Shown here piece after piece: positions 6,978 to 16,532 of a DNA stretch of 64,000 nucleotides. Source of the stretch: an uncultured Erythrobacter sp. (GTDB taxonomy: Bacteria > Pseudomonadota > Alphaproteobacteria > Sphingomonadales > Sphingomonadaceae); contig CANLZP010000002.1 in NCBI GenBank assembly GCA_947495695.1, positions 62,001-126,000 on the forward strand. The letters are read 5' to 3'. Within the stretch, counting starts at the first letter, position 1, and the number at the start of each line of letters is the position of its first letter. Below the pieces are notes generated by a model. The model was not told where the DNA came from. It ran no database searches and saw only the letters and a program-made list of their open reading frames with translations. A program made the position numbers and the translations under genes.

Positions 6978-8948
6978 TTACCTGCCAAGGTTTCTCAGCG
7001 CATTTTTTAACGGGCCGAGCCATTGTTCAAACGGTTTCCACGAATCTTGTCCTTTGCGGTTGATGGGTTCGCGCACTTGTTCGCTGGAGGCGGTGCGCAC
7101 GGCGCGGTCCGTTGTGTGGAACGCTAGGCAGGATTCCTCAAACGGAAGCCCTAAATGGCCGAGCATCCGACGGGTTTGTCCCTCCAGATCATCGAGGACA
7201 TCCTCGTGCTGCACTCGCAAAACCTTGCCCGGCAGCACTTCGTCCCAATGGTCCATCAGATCGACATAATCTGAGTAATATCGACCCACTTCTTCGAGGC
7301 CGTAAGTGAATTCCTGCCCCTCAGCGAACAATTGTTTGAAACCGGAGAAGCAGCAATCCATCGGGTCGCGGCGGGCATCGATGATCTTCGCATTGGGCAA
7401 GATCAGATGGATCAGGCCAATGTGGCGGAAATTGTTCGGCATCTTGTCGATGAAGAAAGGAGCGCCTTGGCGATGGATGCGGGTGTTCTCGATGAATTCG
7501 GCCCCGAATTTCTCCAGCTGCTCAGCGTTCAGATCATGCAGGATGCCCGGATAGAGCGATGCGCCAGCTTTGCGACCTCGCAGCCGGTGGGCCAGCGCCA
7601 GAATATTGGGCAGTTCCAGCGTTCCATCGATCTGCGAATGGCTCGCCAAAATCTGTTCGAGCAAGGTGGAGCCAGCGCGCGGAAGGCCGAGGATAAAGAT
7701 AGGATCAGGAGCCTGATGGCCAGCGTCCTTGTGCTGTTCAAACAGATCGGTCGTGCAATGCTCTCGCTGCTTGTCCAGCTCTTTGGTCATGGCGTCCGCA
7801 TTGTAGCGGGTTTGCGCGCGCTTTAATGCGTTGCCCTGATCATAGAAGCCGATGCTGGCTTCATAATCGCCACTATCTTCCAATGCTTTGCCCAGCGAAA
7901 AGGACATGTGGACCCGGTCCATAAAGGCCAAATCGCTGCGCTGGACTTGTTCGCGCATGGCGGCAATTTCGGCCTCGTCAAATCGGTAAGTCTTAAGGTT
8001 GGCCAGCGCATACCAGGCATCGCCATGATCGGGCTTGGCGGCAATCGCGGCGCGATAGCTGTCAATGGCATCAATCTGCGCGCCGGTGGTCTTCAGCGCA
8101 TGCCCCTTGCTGGTCAGATTGGCGGGATCATTGGGGAGCTTGGCTAACACTGCATCGAACAGGTCCAGCCCGCGCGAAAAATCGCCGCTCTGGATGCTCT
8201 CGATCGCCAGGCGCGATTGGAACAGCGGATTGTTAGGGTCGCGCTCGTGCAATTGTTGGGCCTGTGCCAGAGCCTCGGCAAATTTCTGCCGCCGCCGCAA
8301 TGCGTCAATGTAATCGAGCCGAAGCTGGATATCGTCGGGCGCAAATGTGACCGCGCTTTCCAGCAGAAATTCCGCATCGTCCAGAATGCCCAGCTCGATC
8401 CCGATTTTGGCGAGCAAACGCATGCCTTCGACATCTCGCGGATGTTGGCGCAGATAATAGCGGCACACTTCTTCGGCCCGCAGCAAGCGGCCCTCGGCAA
8501 GGTGATTAGTGACAGCCAGCAATTCGCGCGGGAGACGCGCCAGACGTTGATGCTGAGAACTGGCTGCCTGCGCTTCTGCCACCTTGCCGCTGGCGGTCAG
8601 CAAGCGGGCTTGCTCGCGCCAACTGGCCTCCAACGCGGGGTTGAATTTCGTCGCGCGGATAAAGGCCGCCAAGGCCTTCTGATTGTCGCCCTGGGCCAAG
8701 TCCAGATGGCCCTGTTCCTGCCATGCACGGCCATATTCGGGCATGTGCTGATGCAGTCGCTCAAGATAACTGTGCGCCGCCGCAAAATCCTGCTGATAAC
8801 GCGCGCTGGCCGCGGCGATATACAGCGCCTCTGCATCGCTCGCGTTGGCTTCCAGCAACGCATCAGCCAGCGCTCGGCCGTCAGCAAACTTGCCAGCTTG
8901 CAAGGCCTGCTGCGCTTGTTTGAGAGTTTGCTCGCGGTCAGACATCAT
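6978..8948 (-). CDS. TPR-containing sulfotransferase family protein
   Basis: A 656-residue protein. About residues 1-370 are helical tetratricopeptide-type repeats rich in Ala/Leu (for example ALYIAAASARYQQDFAAAHS). A sulfotransferase domain follows with the PAPS 5'-phosphosulfate loop LGLPRAGSTLLEQIL near residue 420 and a later DARRDPMDCCFSGF block that binds the 3' phosphate. It would transfer sulfate from PAPS to an unknown acceptor, with the TPRs docking the substrate. No signal peptide is seen. It lies downstream of a TonB-dependent receptor on the same strand, a pairing frequent in sphingomonads, but a strong terminator lies between them. Two adjacent ATGs (8948, 8945) follow an AGGGA site. 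Confidence 0.85.
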   Translation of the reverse strand: MMSDREQTLKQAQQALQAGKFADGRALADALLEANASDAEALYIAAASARYQQDFAAAHSYLERLHQHMPEYGRAWQEQGHLDLAQGDNQKALAAFIRATKFNPALEASWREQARLLTASGKVAEAQAASSQHQRLARLPRELLAVTNHLAEGRLLRAEEVCRYYLRQHPRDVEGMRLLAKIGIELGILDDAEFLLESAVTFAPDDIQLRLDYIDALRRRQKFAEALAQAQQLHERDPNNPLFQSRLAIESIQSGDFSRGLDLFDAVLAKLPNDPANLTSKGHALKTTGAQIDAIDSYRAAIAAKPDHGDAWYALANLKTYRFDEAEIAAMREQVQRSDLAFMDRVHMSFSLGKALEDSGDYEASIGFYDQGNALKRAQTRYNADAMTKELDKQREHCTTDLFEQHKDAGHQAPDPIFILGLPRAGSTLLEQILASHSQIDGTLELPNILALAHRLRGRKAGASLYPGILHDLNAEQLEKFGAEFIENTRIHRQGAPFFIDKMPNNFRHIGLIHLILPNAKIIDARRDPMDCCFSGFKQLFAEGQEFTYGLEEVGRYYSDYVDLMDHWDEVLPGKVLRVQHEDVLDDLEGQTRRMLGHLGLPFEESCLAFHTTDRAVRTASSEQVREPINRKGQDSWKPFEQWLGPLKNALRNLGR

Positions 8949-8964
8949 GCGTCCCTACAAAGCA

Positions 8965-9010
8965 AAACGGCGGAGGTGAACCTGTGATTGCAGGCCCGCC
9001 TCCACCGTTT
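8965..9010 (-). terminator. Rho-independent terminator after the TonB-dependent receptor gene
   Basis: On the minus strand an outer stem of 12 positions (8999-9010 with 8965-8976, one mismatch) encloses an inner CCTG/CAGG stem (8981-8984 / 8991-8994). The sequence then runs into TTTTGCTTT. This lies 20 bp after the receptor's stop and 17 bp before the sulfotransferase start, so it should end or attenuate the receptor transcript. Confidence 0.7.
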
Positions 9011-9029
9011 GTGCTGTTCAGACTGAGGA

Positions 9030-11687
9030 TCAGTAGTCGTAGCCGACCCTGAACCCGATGGTCATCGGCCGGTTGGTGGTGATCCGCGGACGGTCATTCA
9101 CAAAATTGCCCGAGATCTGCGCGCGCTCGTCGAACAGATTATCGCCGAACAGTTCAAAACGCCAATTCTCGTTCGATACGCCCACCGCCATGTCGACGAT
9201 GGTGTAGCTGTCCAGTTCAAGCTTGTTGATCTCGATCACATCGGTGACTTTCGATGCAGAATAGCTGATTTGCGGCTGGATATAGGCCTCCAGAGTGTCC
9301 GACAAATCCCATTCGTAACGGACCCGCAAATTGCCCTGGAAGGATGGCGCAAAGGCCAACTCTGAACCGGCGATCACATCGGCGGTCGGGATCAGCACTT
9401 CGGTAATCTCTGTGTCGAGCACGGAGAATGCCCCTGCAACGGTCAGACCCGGTGCGGAATAGGGAGCGAAGGTGAAGTCTGCTTCTACACCCTTGATTTC
9501 TGCATCGGCGGCATTGGCCGAGAAGAACAGATTGGTGATGCTGGGATCAAAGATGGTGGTTTGCAGATTGCTGATGTCAACATAGAACGCGCTGCCGTTG
9601 AAACGGAACTGGCCATCGGCAAGGTCCAGTTTCCAGCCCAGTTCATAGTTCTTCACCTCATCGGTTTCCAGCTCGAAGGGCACGGTAAAGCCAGCGCCAT
9701 TGGTCGCGCCACCCGGCCGGTTAAGCAGACCGGGACGGAAGCCTTCTGAATAGGTGAGGTAGAGCAAAGTGTCTTCATTCGGGGTCACGGTCAGGGTGCC
9801 CTTGTAGATGAAGCCATCCGTCTGTGCGGTGTCGGGCGCGCGAACAGCGTTGAACACTTGCTGTGCCTGCGTTGCCGACAGGCCAGCGGCCTGAATGTCG
9901 GCCAGACTATCGTTCAGATCGAAGGTTTGGCGCAGGGCCGCATTACACGATCCGATAAAGGTGAATTCGCCATCGCCATCATACAAATCGTTGATGTTGG
10001 TGCCAAAAGCGTTGGCATCTTGAGCCGCACCAGAGTTACAGAATGAGCCGTTGGCGCTACCTTCGAAATCAACTTCGATATCATAATAGCGTGCACCCAA
10101 TGTCAGTGTCATCAGGTCAGGGACGATGTCAAAGCTGGCTTCTCCAAAAATGCCCCATTGCTTGTCTGTCCGGCGAATGTCGTTGCGGAAGATAGTTTCG
10201 GCAGGGAACGGACCGTCCACGGTTGTGAAGCCTTCCTGCGGGAAGTTGGGCGCAAATGGCCCAAATGGCTGGGCCAGTACATTGCCGGGATATGCAAAAT
10301 CGTTGCGCTCTTTCAATTCCAGGTCGGAGTAGAAGCCACCAGCGGTAACCCGCCAGCGGTTTTCAACCGGCGTATTGAAACGCAATTCTTGCGTGAATAC
10401 GGTCGTGTCACTGGCTGATGTCACATACAGATTTGGAGCCTGGCAAGTGCCGCTCGGATCGTTGCCTGCGCCCGGATAGCTCACGCTGCCATCGCAGATA
10501 TAATAGGGTAGGTACTGACCAACAAACAGGTAGTCGGTGTAATCGACCCGCTGCTCTGTCTCGCGATCAGTATAGGCACCGGTATAGACCACATCCAGCA
10601 TGGCCAGACGTCCTTCGACGGTCCAACTGGTGTTGGAGAAATCATCTTCCAGACGGTCTTGCTCAAAGCGCTGGATTTCCAGGTCGCCCAAACCGTCCAG
10701 TTCGGGATCGGCAAAGAACACGCCGTCGCTCTCAACGCTTTGGCGTGAGTGCGCGAGGGTTACTTTCCAATCCGGCGTGATTTCCCACAAGGCGGTGGCA
10801 CGGAAACCCGCATATTGCGTGTCGTTGAAATCGTCCTGCACTATGCCCGCATTGTCTGCATTCAGGAAGGTAACATTGGTCAGATCGGCACCAGCTTGGA
10901 ACCCGCCGCGCAAGGGGCTGACGGCCACGCCATTACTACGCACAGTGCCAGCAGAACGGAAGCGCGCGCTCTCGCGCAGATCGCGGGTGCCAGCGATATT
11001 GTCGATATAACCGCCCTGGTCATCCAGATAGACAACGCCTCGCAATGCGAAAGTGTCGGTGACGGGCACATTGACCATCGCGTCGGCTTTGTAACTGGTT
11101 TCACCGCCCTTGGTGAAAGACATACCCGCATTAAAGGCAGCATCAAAGCCGCCCAGATCGGGCTTGTTCGAAATCAGGCGCACAACACCGGCTTGCGAGC
11201 TGGCACCAAACAGCGTTCCCTGTGGGCCCGACAGAACTTCGATGCGCGCCATGTCGGCCGCGTAAACGTCAAGGTTACGGCCGGGCTGCGCCAATGGCTG
11301 CTCGTCCAGATACAGCGCCACGTTGGGCGCAAGGCCGGCAACGCCGGCTGTTGTCAGATTGGGCGTGGTCGAGGCAAGACCGCGAATGTAGATCGTGCTT
11401 TGGCCCGGGCCGCTACCGCCAGCGGTCACTGTTGGCAATTGTTCCAGATAATCTTCGAATGTGGCAATGTTCAGCTCGTCGAGAGCCTCCTCGCCAATGG
11501 CCGACACCGAAACAGGAACATCCTGCAGGTCCTGGCTACGCTTTTGTGCGGTCACAACGATGGTTGGCACGCCGCCAGCCTGTGCGTCTTGTGCCGGTTG
11601 AGCGTCCTGCGCATCTTGCGCGACGGCAGGCGATGCAATGGCAATAGCCAGCGCGCTAGCTGACGCGCCGCTTACAAACTTAATCAT
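9030..11687 (-). CDS. TonB-dependent receptor
   Basis: An 885-residue outer-membrane receptor. The Sec signal peptide ends at about residue 23 (SPAVAQ). A short linker and a TonB box-like TIVVTAQKRSQ follow. The plug domain is about residues 55-170, with the typical VLSGPQGTLFGASSQAG block. The rest is a large beta-barrel ending in the aromatic C-terminus (GFRVGYDY). These receptors import siderophores, vitamin B12, glycans or other ligands using TonB energy; this ligand is unknown. The ATG is preceded by AGGGGA. No Fur-box-like sequence was recognised upstream. Confidence 0.93.
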   Translation of the reverse strand: MIKFVSGASASALAIAIASPAVAQDAQDAQPAQDAQAGGVPTIVVTAQKRSQDLQDVPVSVSAIGEEALDELNIATFEDYLEQLPTVTAGGSGPGQSTIYIRGLASTTPNLTTAGVAGLAPNVALYLDEQPLAQPGRNLDVYAADMARIEVLSGPQGTLFGASSQAGVVRLISNKPDLGGFDAAFNAGMSFTKGGETSYKADAMVNVPVTDTFALRGVVYLDDQGGYIDNIAGTRDLRESARFRSAGTVRSNGVAVSPLRGGFQAGADLTNVTFLNADNAGIVQDDFNDTQYAGFRATALWEITPDWKVTLAHSRQSVESDGVFFADPELDGLGDLEIQRFEQDRLEDDFSNTSWTVEGRLAMLDVVYTGAYTDRETEQRVDYTDYLFVGQYLPYYICDGSVSYPGAGNDPSGTCQAPNLYVTSASDTTVFTQELRFNTPVENRWRVTAGGFYSDLELKERNDFAYPGNVLAQPFGPFAPNFPQEGFTTVDGPFPAETIFRNDIRRTDKQWGIFGEASFDIVPDLMTLTLGARYYDIEVDFEGSANGSFCNSGAAQDANAFGTNINDLYDGDGEFTFIGSCNAALRQTFDLNDSLADIQAAGLSATQAQQVFNAVRAPDTAQTDGFIYKGTLTVTPNEDTLLYLTYSEGFRPGLLNRPGGATNGAGFTVPFELETDEVKNYELGWKLDLADGQFRFNGSAFYVDISNLQTTIFDPSITNLFFSANAADAEIKGVEADFTFAPYSAPGLTVAGAFSVLDTEITEVLIPTADVIAGSELAFAPSFQGNLRVRYEWDLSDTLEAYIQPQISYSASKVTDVIEINKLELDSYTIVDMAVGVSNENWRFELFGDNLFDERAQISGNFVNDRPRITTNRPMTIGFRVGYDY

Positions 11688-12040
11688 CTGTTATGTCCCC
11701 TGAGACAATTGACCCGATCCGCGACAACCGATGCCAGCGGATTTCAATAAGGGTGCGTGAAAAATGAATTTTCACAGCTTTGAGGCGCGCGGTAACAAGC
11801 TAACCGTGCAGCGGCCACAGCGGCAGGTTTAGTTTTTGGGATACGGTATGGCGCTGTTGTATAATAACAACACGAACGCGAACTGAACAAATTGCTTCAA
11901 GTTAAGGTATGGATATTGTCAGTATATCCAATTTTATTCATAAATGTTAGGCGTTCTGGCAAAATATCAATTCAAGTATTGTCAAGAAGTGGCAAATCCA
12001 AAGATATTTACTCTATCTTTGCCTTAGTAAGCGCAGGTCT
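11688..12040. other. AT-rich 353-bp intergenic region with several perfect inverted repeats
   Basis: No gene is recognised here. It separates the receptor start from the BCCT stop, both leftward, so it should contain the receptor promoter. Four short perfect inverted repeats are visible: 11757-11775 (7-bp arms GTGAAAA/TTTTCAC), 11855-11872 (6-bp arms TGTTGT/ACAACA around ATAATA), 11910-11930 (7-bp arms TGGATAT/ATATCCA) and 11999-12021 (8-bp arms CAAAGATA/TATCTTTG). On the minus strand a weak promoter-like TTGTTC-18-TATTAT ends near 11861. The last repeat could be a weak terminator for the transporter. Confidence 0.4.
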
Positions 12041-13738
12041 CTATTCTGACTTCAATACTATTCCGTCCCAATCTTCGCAGGCAGCGGCGGTGGTTGGAAC
12101 GCCGTGCTTTTGCCGGATCAGGTCAAATGTGATGGCCTTGATGATAGAAATTCCCATCAGCGCAACCACGAAAGAAAACGGCAATGCGCCGATAATCATG
12201 GTGATCCGGATCGCATCAATCCCGCCCAGGATCAGCATCGACCCGACCATAAAGGCCAGGGCAGCGCCCCAGAACAGGATGTGAAAGCGCCGCGATCCTT
12301 CGTCTTCACCTGCACCATTGATCGTGTTGATGATCAAGATCGCGCTGTCTGCCGAGGTGATCAGATAGGTCATCAGCAAAACCACAACCAATCCAGACAC
12401 CAACCAAGCGACGTCGGGCGACAGCAGCACCGCCAAGGTGGCGAACAATTGATCTGAAATGCCCGCAGCAATGATCGATCCGCCAGCAACTCCGCTCAGT
12501 TCAAGGTCGATCGCGGTTCCACCCGCAATGGCCATCCAGGCAAAGCACATCAATGACGGGACCAGCGCCACGCCGAACATATATTCGCGGATGGTCCGGC
12601 CGCGCGAGATGCGCGCAATGAACATGCCAACAAAGGGTGCAAAGGCGATCCACCAGGCCCAATAGAAGACCGACCAATCAAGTTGCCATTGCACCAACGC
12701 AGCGCTGACAGAGTCACCTGCATCGCTGAACAAGGTCAGCGAGTTTGCCGGTAGGGTGATGAAATAATCCCAAATACCTCTGAGCAAGAGCGACAAGCCG
12801 TACATGCCCGAGCCAGCGACCAGAAACAAAGCCAGCAGTGCAAAGGACAATCCCATATTGAGGTTGGACAGCCATTTGATCCCGCGTCCAACACCGGACA
12901 GTGCGCTGACGGTGGAGGCGCCCACCAACACCAGCAGCGCGGTTACAATCGCGGCGGGTGTGGAGGATCCGTCCGAGCCAATCAGCCAATCACCAAACCC
13001 AACGCGGTTGAGGCCAGCCACAAATTGCTCGACCCCAAGGCCCATTGTGACAGAGACGCCCAGGATGGTCGCGACCACGGCAACAACGTCAACCGTATGT
13101 CCGCCAAATCCGGTCAATCTCTGCCCGAACAGAGGGCACAGGCTGGAACGGATCGTGAGCGGCAGGTCGCGTCGATACGAGACATAGCCGATCGCCAACC
13201 CCACCAGAGCGTAAGTGCACCATGCGCCAAATCCCCAATGCAAGAAGGTATAGATGAAGGCGGGGCGTACCGCCTGCGCTGATTGGGATTGTATTGTTCC
13301 GCGAATGATGTCGGGATTGTTGGCAAAATGGGCCAGCGGCTCTCCGATTGAATAGGTCAGCATGCCAATGCCGATGCCTGCACCAAACAGCATGGCGAAC
13401 CATGAAAAGCGCGAAAATTCGGCCACATCTCCGGGAGCGCCTATGTGCAGCCTGCCCGAACTGGGCCACACAGCCAATCCGATGCAAACCACCATCAAGG
13501 CGGCGATTAGATAAACATACCAGCCGCTGAAATTGGAGATGATGGTTGAATTGGCGACCGCTAAGCTCTCGCTCGCATTCACCGGAAAGAAGATCGCCCA
13601 CATGATGATCAGGGCAACAATGATCTTGGAGGGAATCGTTACAGAGCGGCTGAAACCATCGTAGAAGCCAGCATCATGCGTTCCAATGGGTAGGTCAACA
13701 ATTGGCGGCTCGATCGGCAGATCGTTGGTTGCTGACAT
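12041..13738 (-). CDS. BCCT-family (betaine/carnitine/choline) transporter
   Basis: A 565-residue inner-membrane protein with about twelve hydrophobic segments beginning near residue 37. It has BCCT landmarks: the MLFGAGIGIGMLTYSIGEP block in TM3, HWGFGAWCTYALVGL, and a Trp-rich WSVFYWAWWIAFAPFVGMF segment in TM8. Family members take up compatible solutes such as glycine betaine or choline, driven by Na+ or H+, usually in osmoprotection; the substrate is not predictable. The C-terminal tail is short. It stands alone: no betaine synthesis genes are nearby and both flanks are non-coding. Confidence 0.9.
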   Translation of the reverse strand: MSATNDLPIEPPIVDLPIGTHDAGFYDGFSRSVTIPSKIIVALIIMWAIFFPVNASESLAVANSTIISNFSGWYVYLIAALMVVCIGLAVWPSSGRLHIGAPGDVAEFSRFSWFAMLFGAGIGIGMLTYSIGEPLAHFANNPDIIRGTIQSQSAQAVRPAFIYTFLHWGFGAWCTYALVGLAIGYVSYRRDLPLTIRSSLCPLFGQRLTGFGGHTVDVVAVVATILGVSVTMGLGVEQFVAGLNRVGFGDWLIGSDGSSTPAAIVTALLVLVGASTVSALSGVGRGIKWLSNLNMGLSFALLALFLVAGSGMYGLSLLLRGIWDYFITLPANSLTLFSDAGDSVSAALVQWQLDWSVFYWAWWIAFAPFVGMFIARISRGRTIREYMFGVALVPSLMCFAWMAIAGGTAIDLELSGVAGGSIIAAGISDQLFATLAVLLSPDVAWLVSGLVVVLLMTYLITSADSAILIINTINGAGEDEGSRRFHILFWGAALAFMVGSMLILGGIDAIRITMIIGALPFSFVVALMGISIIKAITFDLIRQKHGVPTTAAACEDWDGIVLKSE

Positions 13739-13975
13739 GATTGGCTATCGGTTCCGCTTTTTACGCGGTACTCTCATCGCCGCTCTCAATAGAGACGAAA
13801 CGCTAACCCGCTTGTTTGATTTGTCGCCACCATAGAAGCTGAGTGGCGCAATGCAACTCGTGGTATGTTGGCGACCATTGTGAGGCTTGGCTTGAGGTAG
13901 GATGGGTTCACTTGCTGTTGGCCTATTCCTTTTGGCCCGTTGCAATCGGCGCAGTCAGCCGCCACATCGTGGCCC

Positions 13976-14647
13976 ATGACTGATAACGCAAAACCAACAC
14001 CGCCGATGAAAGCTGCCATTCTGCCGGTGACGCCGCTTCAACAAAACTGCTCTCTGATTTGGTGCACGAAAACCAATAAGGCAGCCTTGATTGATCCGGG
14101 CGGCGATCTGGATAAGCTGAAAGCGGCTGTCAGCCAAGCCGGGGTTGAGCTGGAGAAAATCCTGATCACCCATGGCCATATCGACCATTGCGGCGAAAGC
14201 GGCATTTTGGCGAAAGAGCTCGGCCTACCGATCGAGGGACCGCATGAAGACGATCGGTTCTGGATCTCACGGCTGGACGAAGACGGCAAGAAATATGGCA
14301 TCAATGGCTCTGTGTTCGAGCCGGACCGTTGGCTGAGCGATGGTGATACTGTCAGCGTAGGTGAGTTGGAGCTGGATGTGATCCATTGCCCCGGTCACAC
14401 ACCCGGCCATGTGGTGTTTTTCCACAAGCTTAGCCGGTTTGCGATTGTTGGCGATGTTTTGTTCCAAGGATCAATCGGGCGAACCGACTTTCCAATGGGC
14501 AATCATCAGGATCTAATTGATGCGATCACCCAGAAGCTGTGGCCGCTGGGCGAAGACGTCACTTTCATTCCAGGGCACGGGCCTACCAGCACCTTTGGTC
14601 AGGAACGAAAGACCAACGCCTTTGTCAGCGACTACGCTCTTTCATAA
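13976..14647 (+). CDS. MBL-fold metallo-hydrolase, YcbL / glyoxalase II-like
   Basis: About 223 residues of a metallo-beta-lactamase-fold enzyme with the Zn motif THGHIDHCG and later ligands in HCPGHTPGHV, GDVLFQG and IPGHG. The phrases LQQNCSLIWC, ALIDPGGD and GRTDFPMG closely follow E. coli YcbL, a type II glyoxalase-like thioesterase that hydrolyses S-D-lactoylglutathione. Three starts are possible: TTG 13940, ATG 13976 and ATG 14006. None has a strong Shine-Dalgarno; YcbL's length (about 215) favours one of the two ATGs. Confidence 0.87.
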   Translation: MTDNAKPTPPMKAAILPVTPLQQNCSLIWCTKTNKAALIDPGGDLDKLKAAVSQAGVELEKILITHGHIDHCGESGILAKELGLPIEGPHEDDRFWISRLDEDGKKYGINGSVFEPDRWLSDGDTVSVGELELDVIHCPGHTPGHVVFFHKLSRFAIVGDVLFQGSIGRTDFPMGNHQDLIDAITQKLWPLGEDVTFIPGHGPTSTFGQERKTNAFVSDYALS

Positions 14648-14674
14648 ACGCCAATTTGTCTGGCCAAGCGCCAG

Positions 14675-15067
14675 TTACATAACACCCATGGCAATCAGCG
14701 AGGCGACAATCGCCAGGCCCAGCAATGTCAGCAAGGTGACGATGGTGCCGATAAAACGACCCTTGCCAAATCCATTCTCTTCCATCCCGAAGGCGTGCAG
14801 AATGCGGCCGATGAAATAGATGCCAGCGACATAGGGAAGCCATACCCCACCTTTGCCCGACAATTCGATCACAGCGAGCAAAGCCAATACGAATGGAGCG
14901 CTCTCAACGAAATTGGCCTGCGCCCGCATGCGGCGGATGACACTCTCGTTTCCGCCATCACCGACGGACACTTTTTCGGAAGTACGGACCTGTCCCACAC
15001 GGATCATCAGCCAGATTGATAGGATGGCGGCGGCGGCTGCCGCGGTCAAAGTTACAGGTAAAATCAT
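14675..15067 (-). CDS. MAPEG-family membrane protein
   Basis: A 130-residue protein with four hydrophobic segments: about residues 3-22, 53-68, 77-90 and 107-128. It has the MAPEG-like RMRAQANFVESAPFVLALLAVIEL segment, where the Arg/Asn/Glu residues bind glutathione in the family. It ends FGKGRFIGTIVTLLTLLGLAI. Bacterial MAPEG proteins are poorly characterised glutathione-linked membrane enzymes. It is convergent with the YcbL-like gene, itself glutathione-related. The ATG lies just below a purine-rich AAGGGGGAAGC stretch. Confidence 0.85.
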   Translation of the reverse strand: MILPVTLTAAAAAAILSIWLMIRVGQVRTSEKVSVGDGGNESVIRRMRAQANFVESAPFVLALLAVIELSGKGGVWLPYVAGIYFIGRILHAFGMEENGFGKGRFIGTIVTLLTLLGLAIVASLIAMGVM

Positions 15068-15266
15068 TGCTTCCCCCTTTTAGTTTTCATTGGCAACTTA
15101 ACTATGGCGGTCGAACGCCACTTGCAAGGTATGATTTTTCCGCTATAGCGCCCGCTTTCCCGCGAAGACCGGGCCTCATAAAGCGCACGCAATCACTTGT
15201 GCGCCAACCGGCCTTGGCCTAAGCGGTCCTTGAACACATAGATTTTATTGAGGAACAGGTGCCGAA

Positions 15267-15446
15267 ATGGCTGTCCCCAAAAGAAAAGTATCGCCTCATC
15301 GTCGCGGAAATCGCCGCGCACACGATTCGCTGAAAGTGGAAGCTTTCCACGAGTGCAACAATTGTGGGGAGCTAAAGCGCCCGCACAATCTGTGCCCGCA
15401 TTGCGGATATTATAACGGCCGCGAGGTTGTGGCCGTCGGTCTTTAA
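15267..15446 (+). CDS. rpmF: 50S ribosomal protein L32
   Basis: A 59-residue basic protein beginning [20 protein letters not shown], the L32 signature. Two CxxC pairs, Cys30/Cys33 (CNNC) and Cys43/Cys46 (CPHC), form the zinc-binding version of L32. It is a structural protein of the large subunit near the peptidyl transferase centre. It heads the rpmF-plsX-fabH series, a gene order common across bacteria that links ribosome production with phospholipid and fatty-acid initiation. Confidence 0.97.
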   Translation: MAVPKRKVSPHRRGNRRAHDSLKVEAFHECNNCGELKRPHNLCPHCGYYNGREVVAVGL

Positions 15447-15470
15447 CCGACCGTATTCGGAGATATGTCG

Positions 15471-16532
15471 ATGAGTTTGCCGTGTATCGCAATCGACGCG
15501 ATGGGCGGTGATGAAGGCGTGCGCGTAATGATCGAGGGTGCAGCCCTTGCTCGCCGCCGCCATGACACTTTTCGATTCTTGCTGGTGGGTGACGAGGTGC
15601 GGATCAAAGCCGCGCTGGAACAGCACCCCAATATGCGCGGCGCATCTGAAATCCTGCATTGCGAAGATGTGGTTGGCGGGGAAGAGAAACCCACGCAGGC
15701 CTTGCGGCGCTCCAAGACAACATCAATGGGCCTGGCGGTGAATGCCGTAAAACAAGGCGATGCTGGCGCTGCCGTTAGCGCTGGCAACACCGGCGCGTTG
15801 ATGGCGATGAGCAAGCTCGCCTTGCGCACTATGCCCGGAATTGATCGGCCTGCACTGGCCGCCGTTATGCCCACCTTGGAAGAGGATGACGTTGTCATGC
15901 TCGATCTGGGGGCCAATACCGAGGCAAACGCCCGCAATCTGGTGCAATTTGCAATCATGGGCGCGGCCTACTCACGCATTTTGACCGGCCGCGACGAGCC
16001 GCGGGTGCGCTTGCTGAACATTGGCACAGAAGAGATCAAAGGCACTGATTCTTTGCGCGATGCGGCGACGCAGCTGCAGAAAGCCACCGATTTGGCGATG
16101 TCGTTCGATGGCTTTGTTGAAAGTGACAAGATCAATCGCGGCCAAGTTGATGTAGTCGTAACCGATGGCTTCTCGGGCAATATTGCCTTGAAAGCGATTG
16201 AAGGGGCCGCGCGGTTTGTGACGGATCTGTTGCGCGCCGCCTTCACCAGTTCCTTGCGCTCGAAAGTGGGCTTTCTGGTCTCGCGGCCAGCCACAGAATT
16301 ACTCAAGCATCACCTTGATCCCAACAATCACAATGGCGCGGTTTTCCTGGGCCTGAACGGGGTGGTCGTGAAAAGCCATGGCAGCGCAACTGCTGCCGGC
16401 GTCGCCAATGCGGTCGCTGTTGCAGCCAGCCTGTTGGAAAACAATCTGACCCAGCGGATCACGCAGGACGTGGCTGATTTTGAAAGAAGCCTTAGTAGCG
16501 AACCGGCTGATCAATCAGGGGCGTTATCTTGA
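15471..16532 (+). CDS. plsX: Phosphate acyltransferase PlsX
   Basis: A 353-residue enzyme that converts acyl-ACP and phosphate to acyl phosphate, the first step of the PlsX/PlsY route to phosphatidic acid. Signature blocks are [10 protein letters not shown] at the N-terminus, [57 protein letters not shown] and [20 protein letters not shown] at 15459-15462 is well spaced from the ATG at 15471 and too close to the in-frame ATG at 15465, so the later one was taken. The TGA overlaps the next gene's TTG start. Confidence 0.96.
   Translation: MSLPCIAIDAMGGDEGVRVMIEGAALARRRHDTFRFLLVGDEVRIKAALEQHPNMRGASEILHCEDVVGGEEKPTQALRRSKTTSMGLAVNAVKQGDAGAAVSAGNTGALMAMSKLALRTMPGIDRPALAAVMPTLEEDDVVMLDLGANTEANARNLVQFAIMGAAYSRILTGRDEPRVRLLNIGTEEIKGTDSLRDAATQLQKATDLAMSFDGFVESDKINRGQVDVVVTDGFSGNIALKAIEGAARFVTDLLRAAFTSSLRSKVGFLVSRPATELLKHHLDPNNHNGAVFLGLNGVVVKSHGSATAAGVANAVAVAASLLENNLTQRITQDVADFERSLSSEPADQSGALS

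Noticed and set aside
11892..12284. A 130-codon plus-strand frame crossing the end of the BCCT gene.
   Set aside because: It is mostly antisense to the transporter and starts in AT-rich non-coding DNA.
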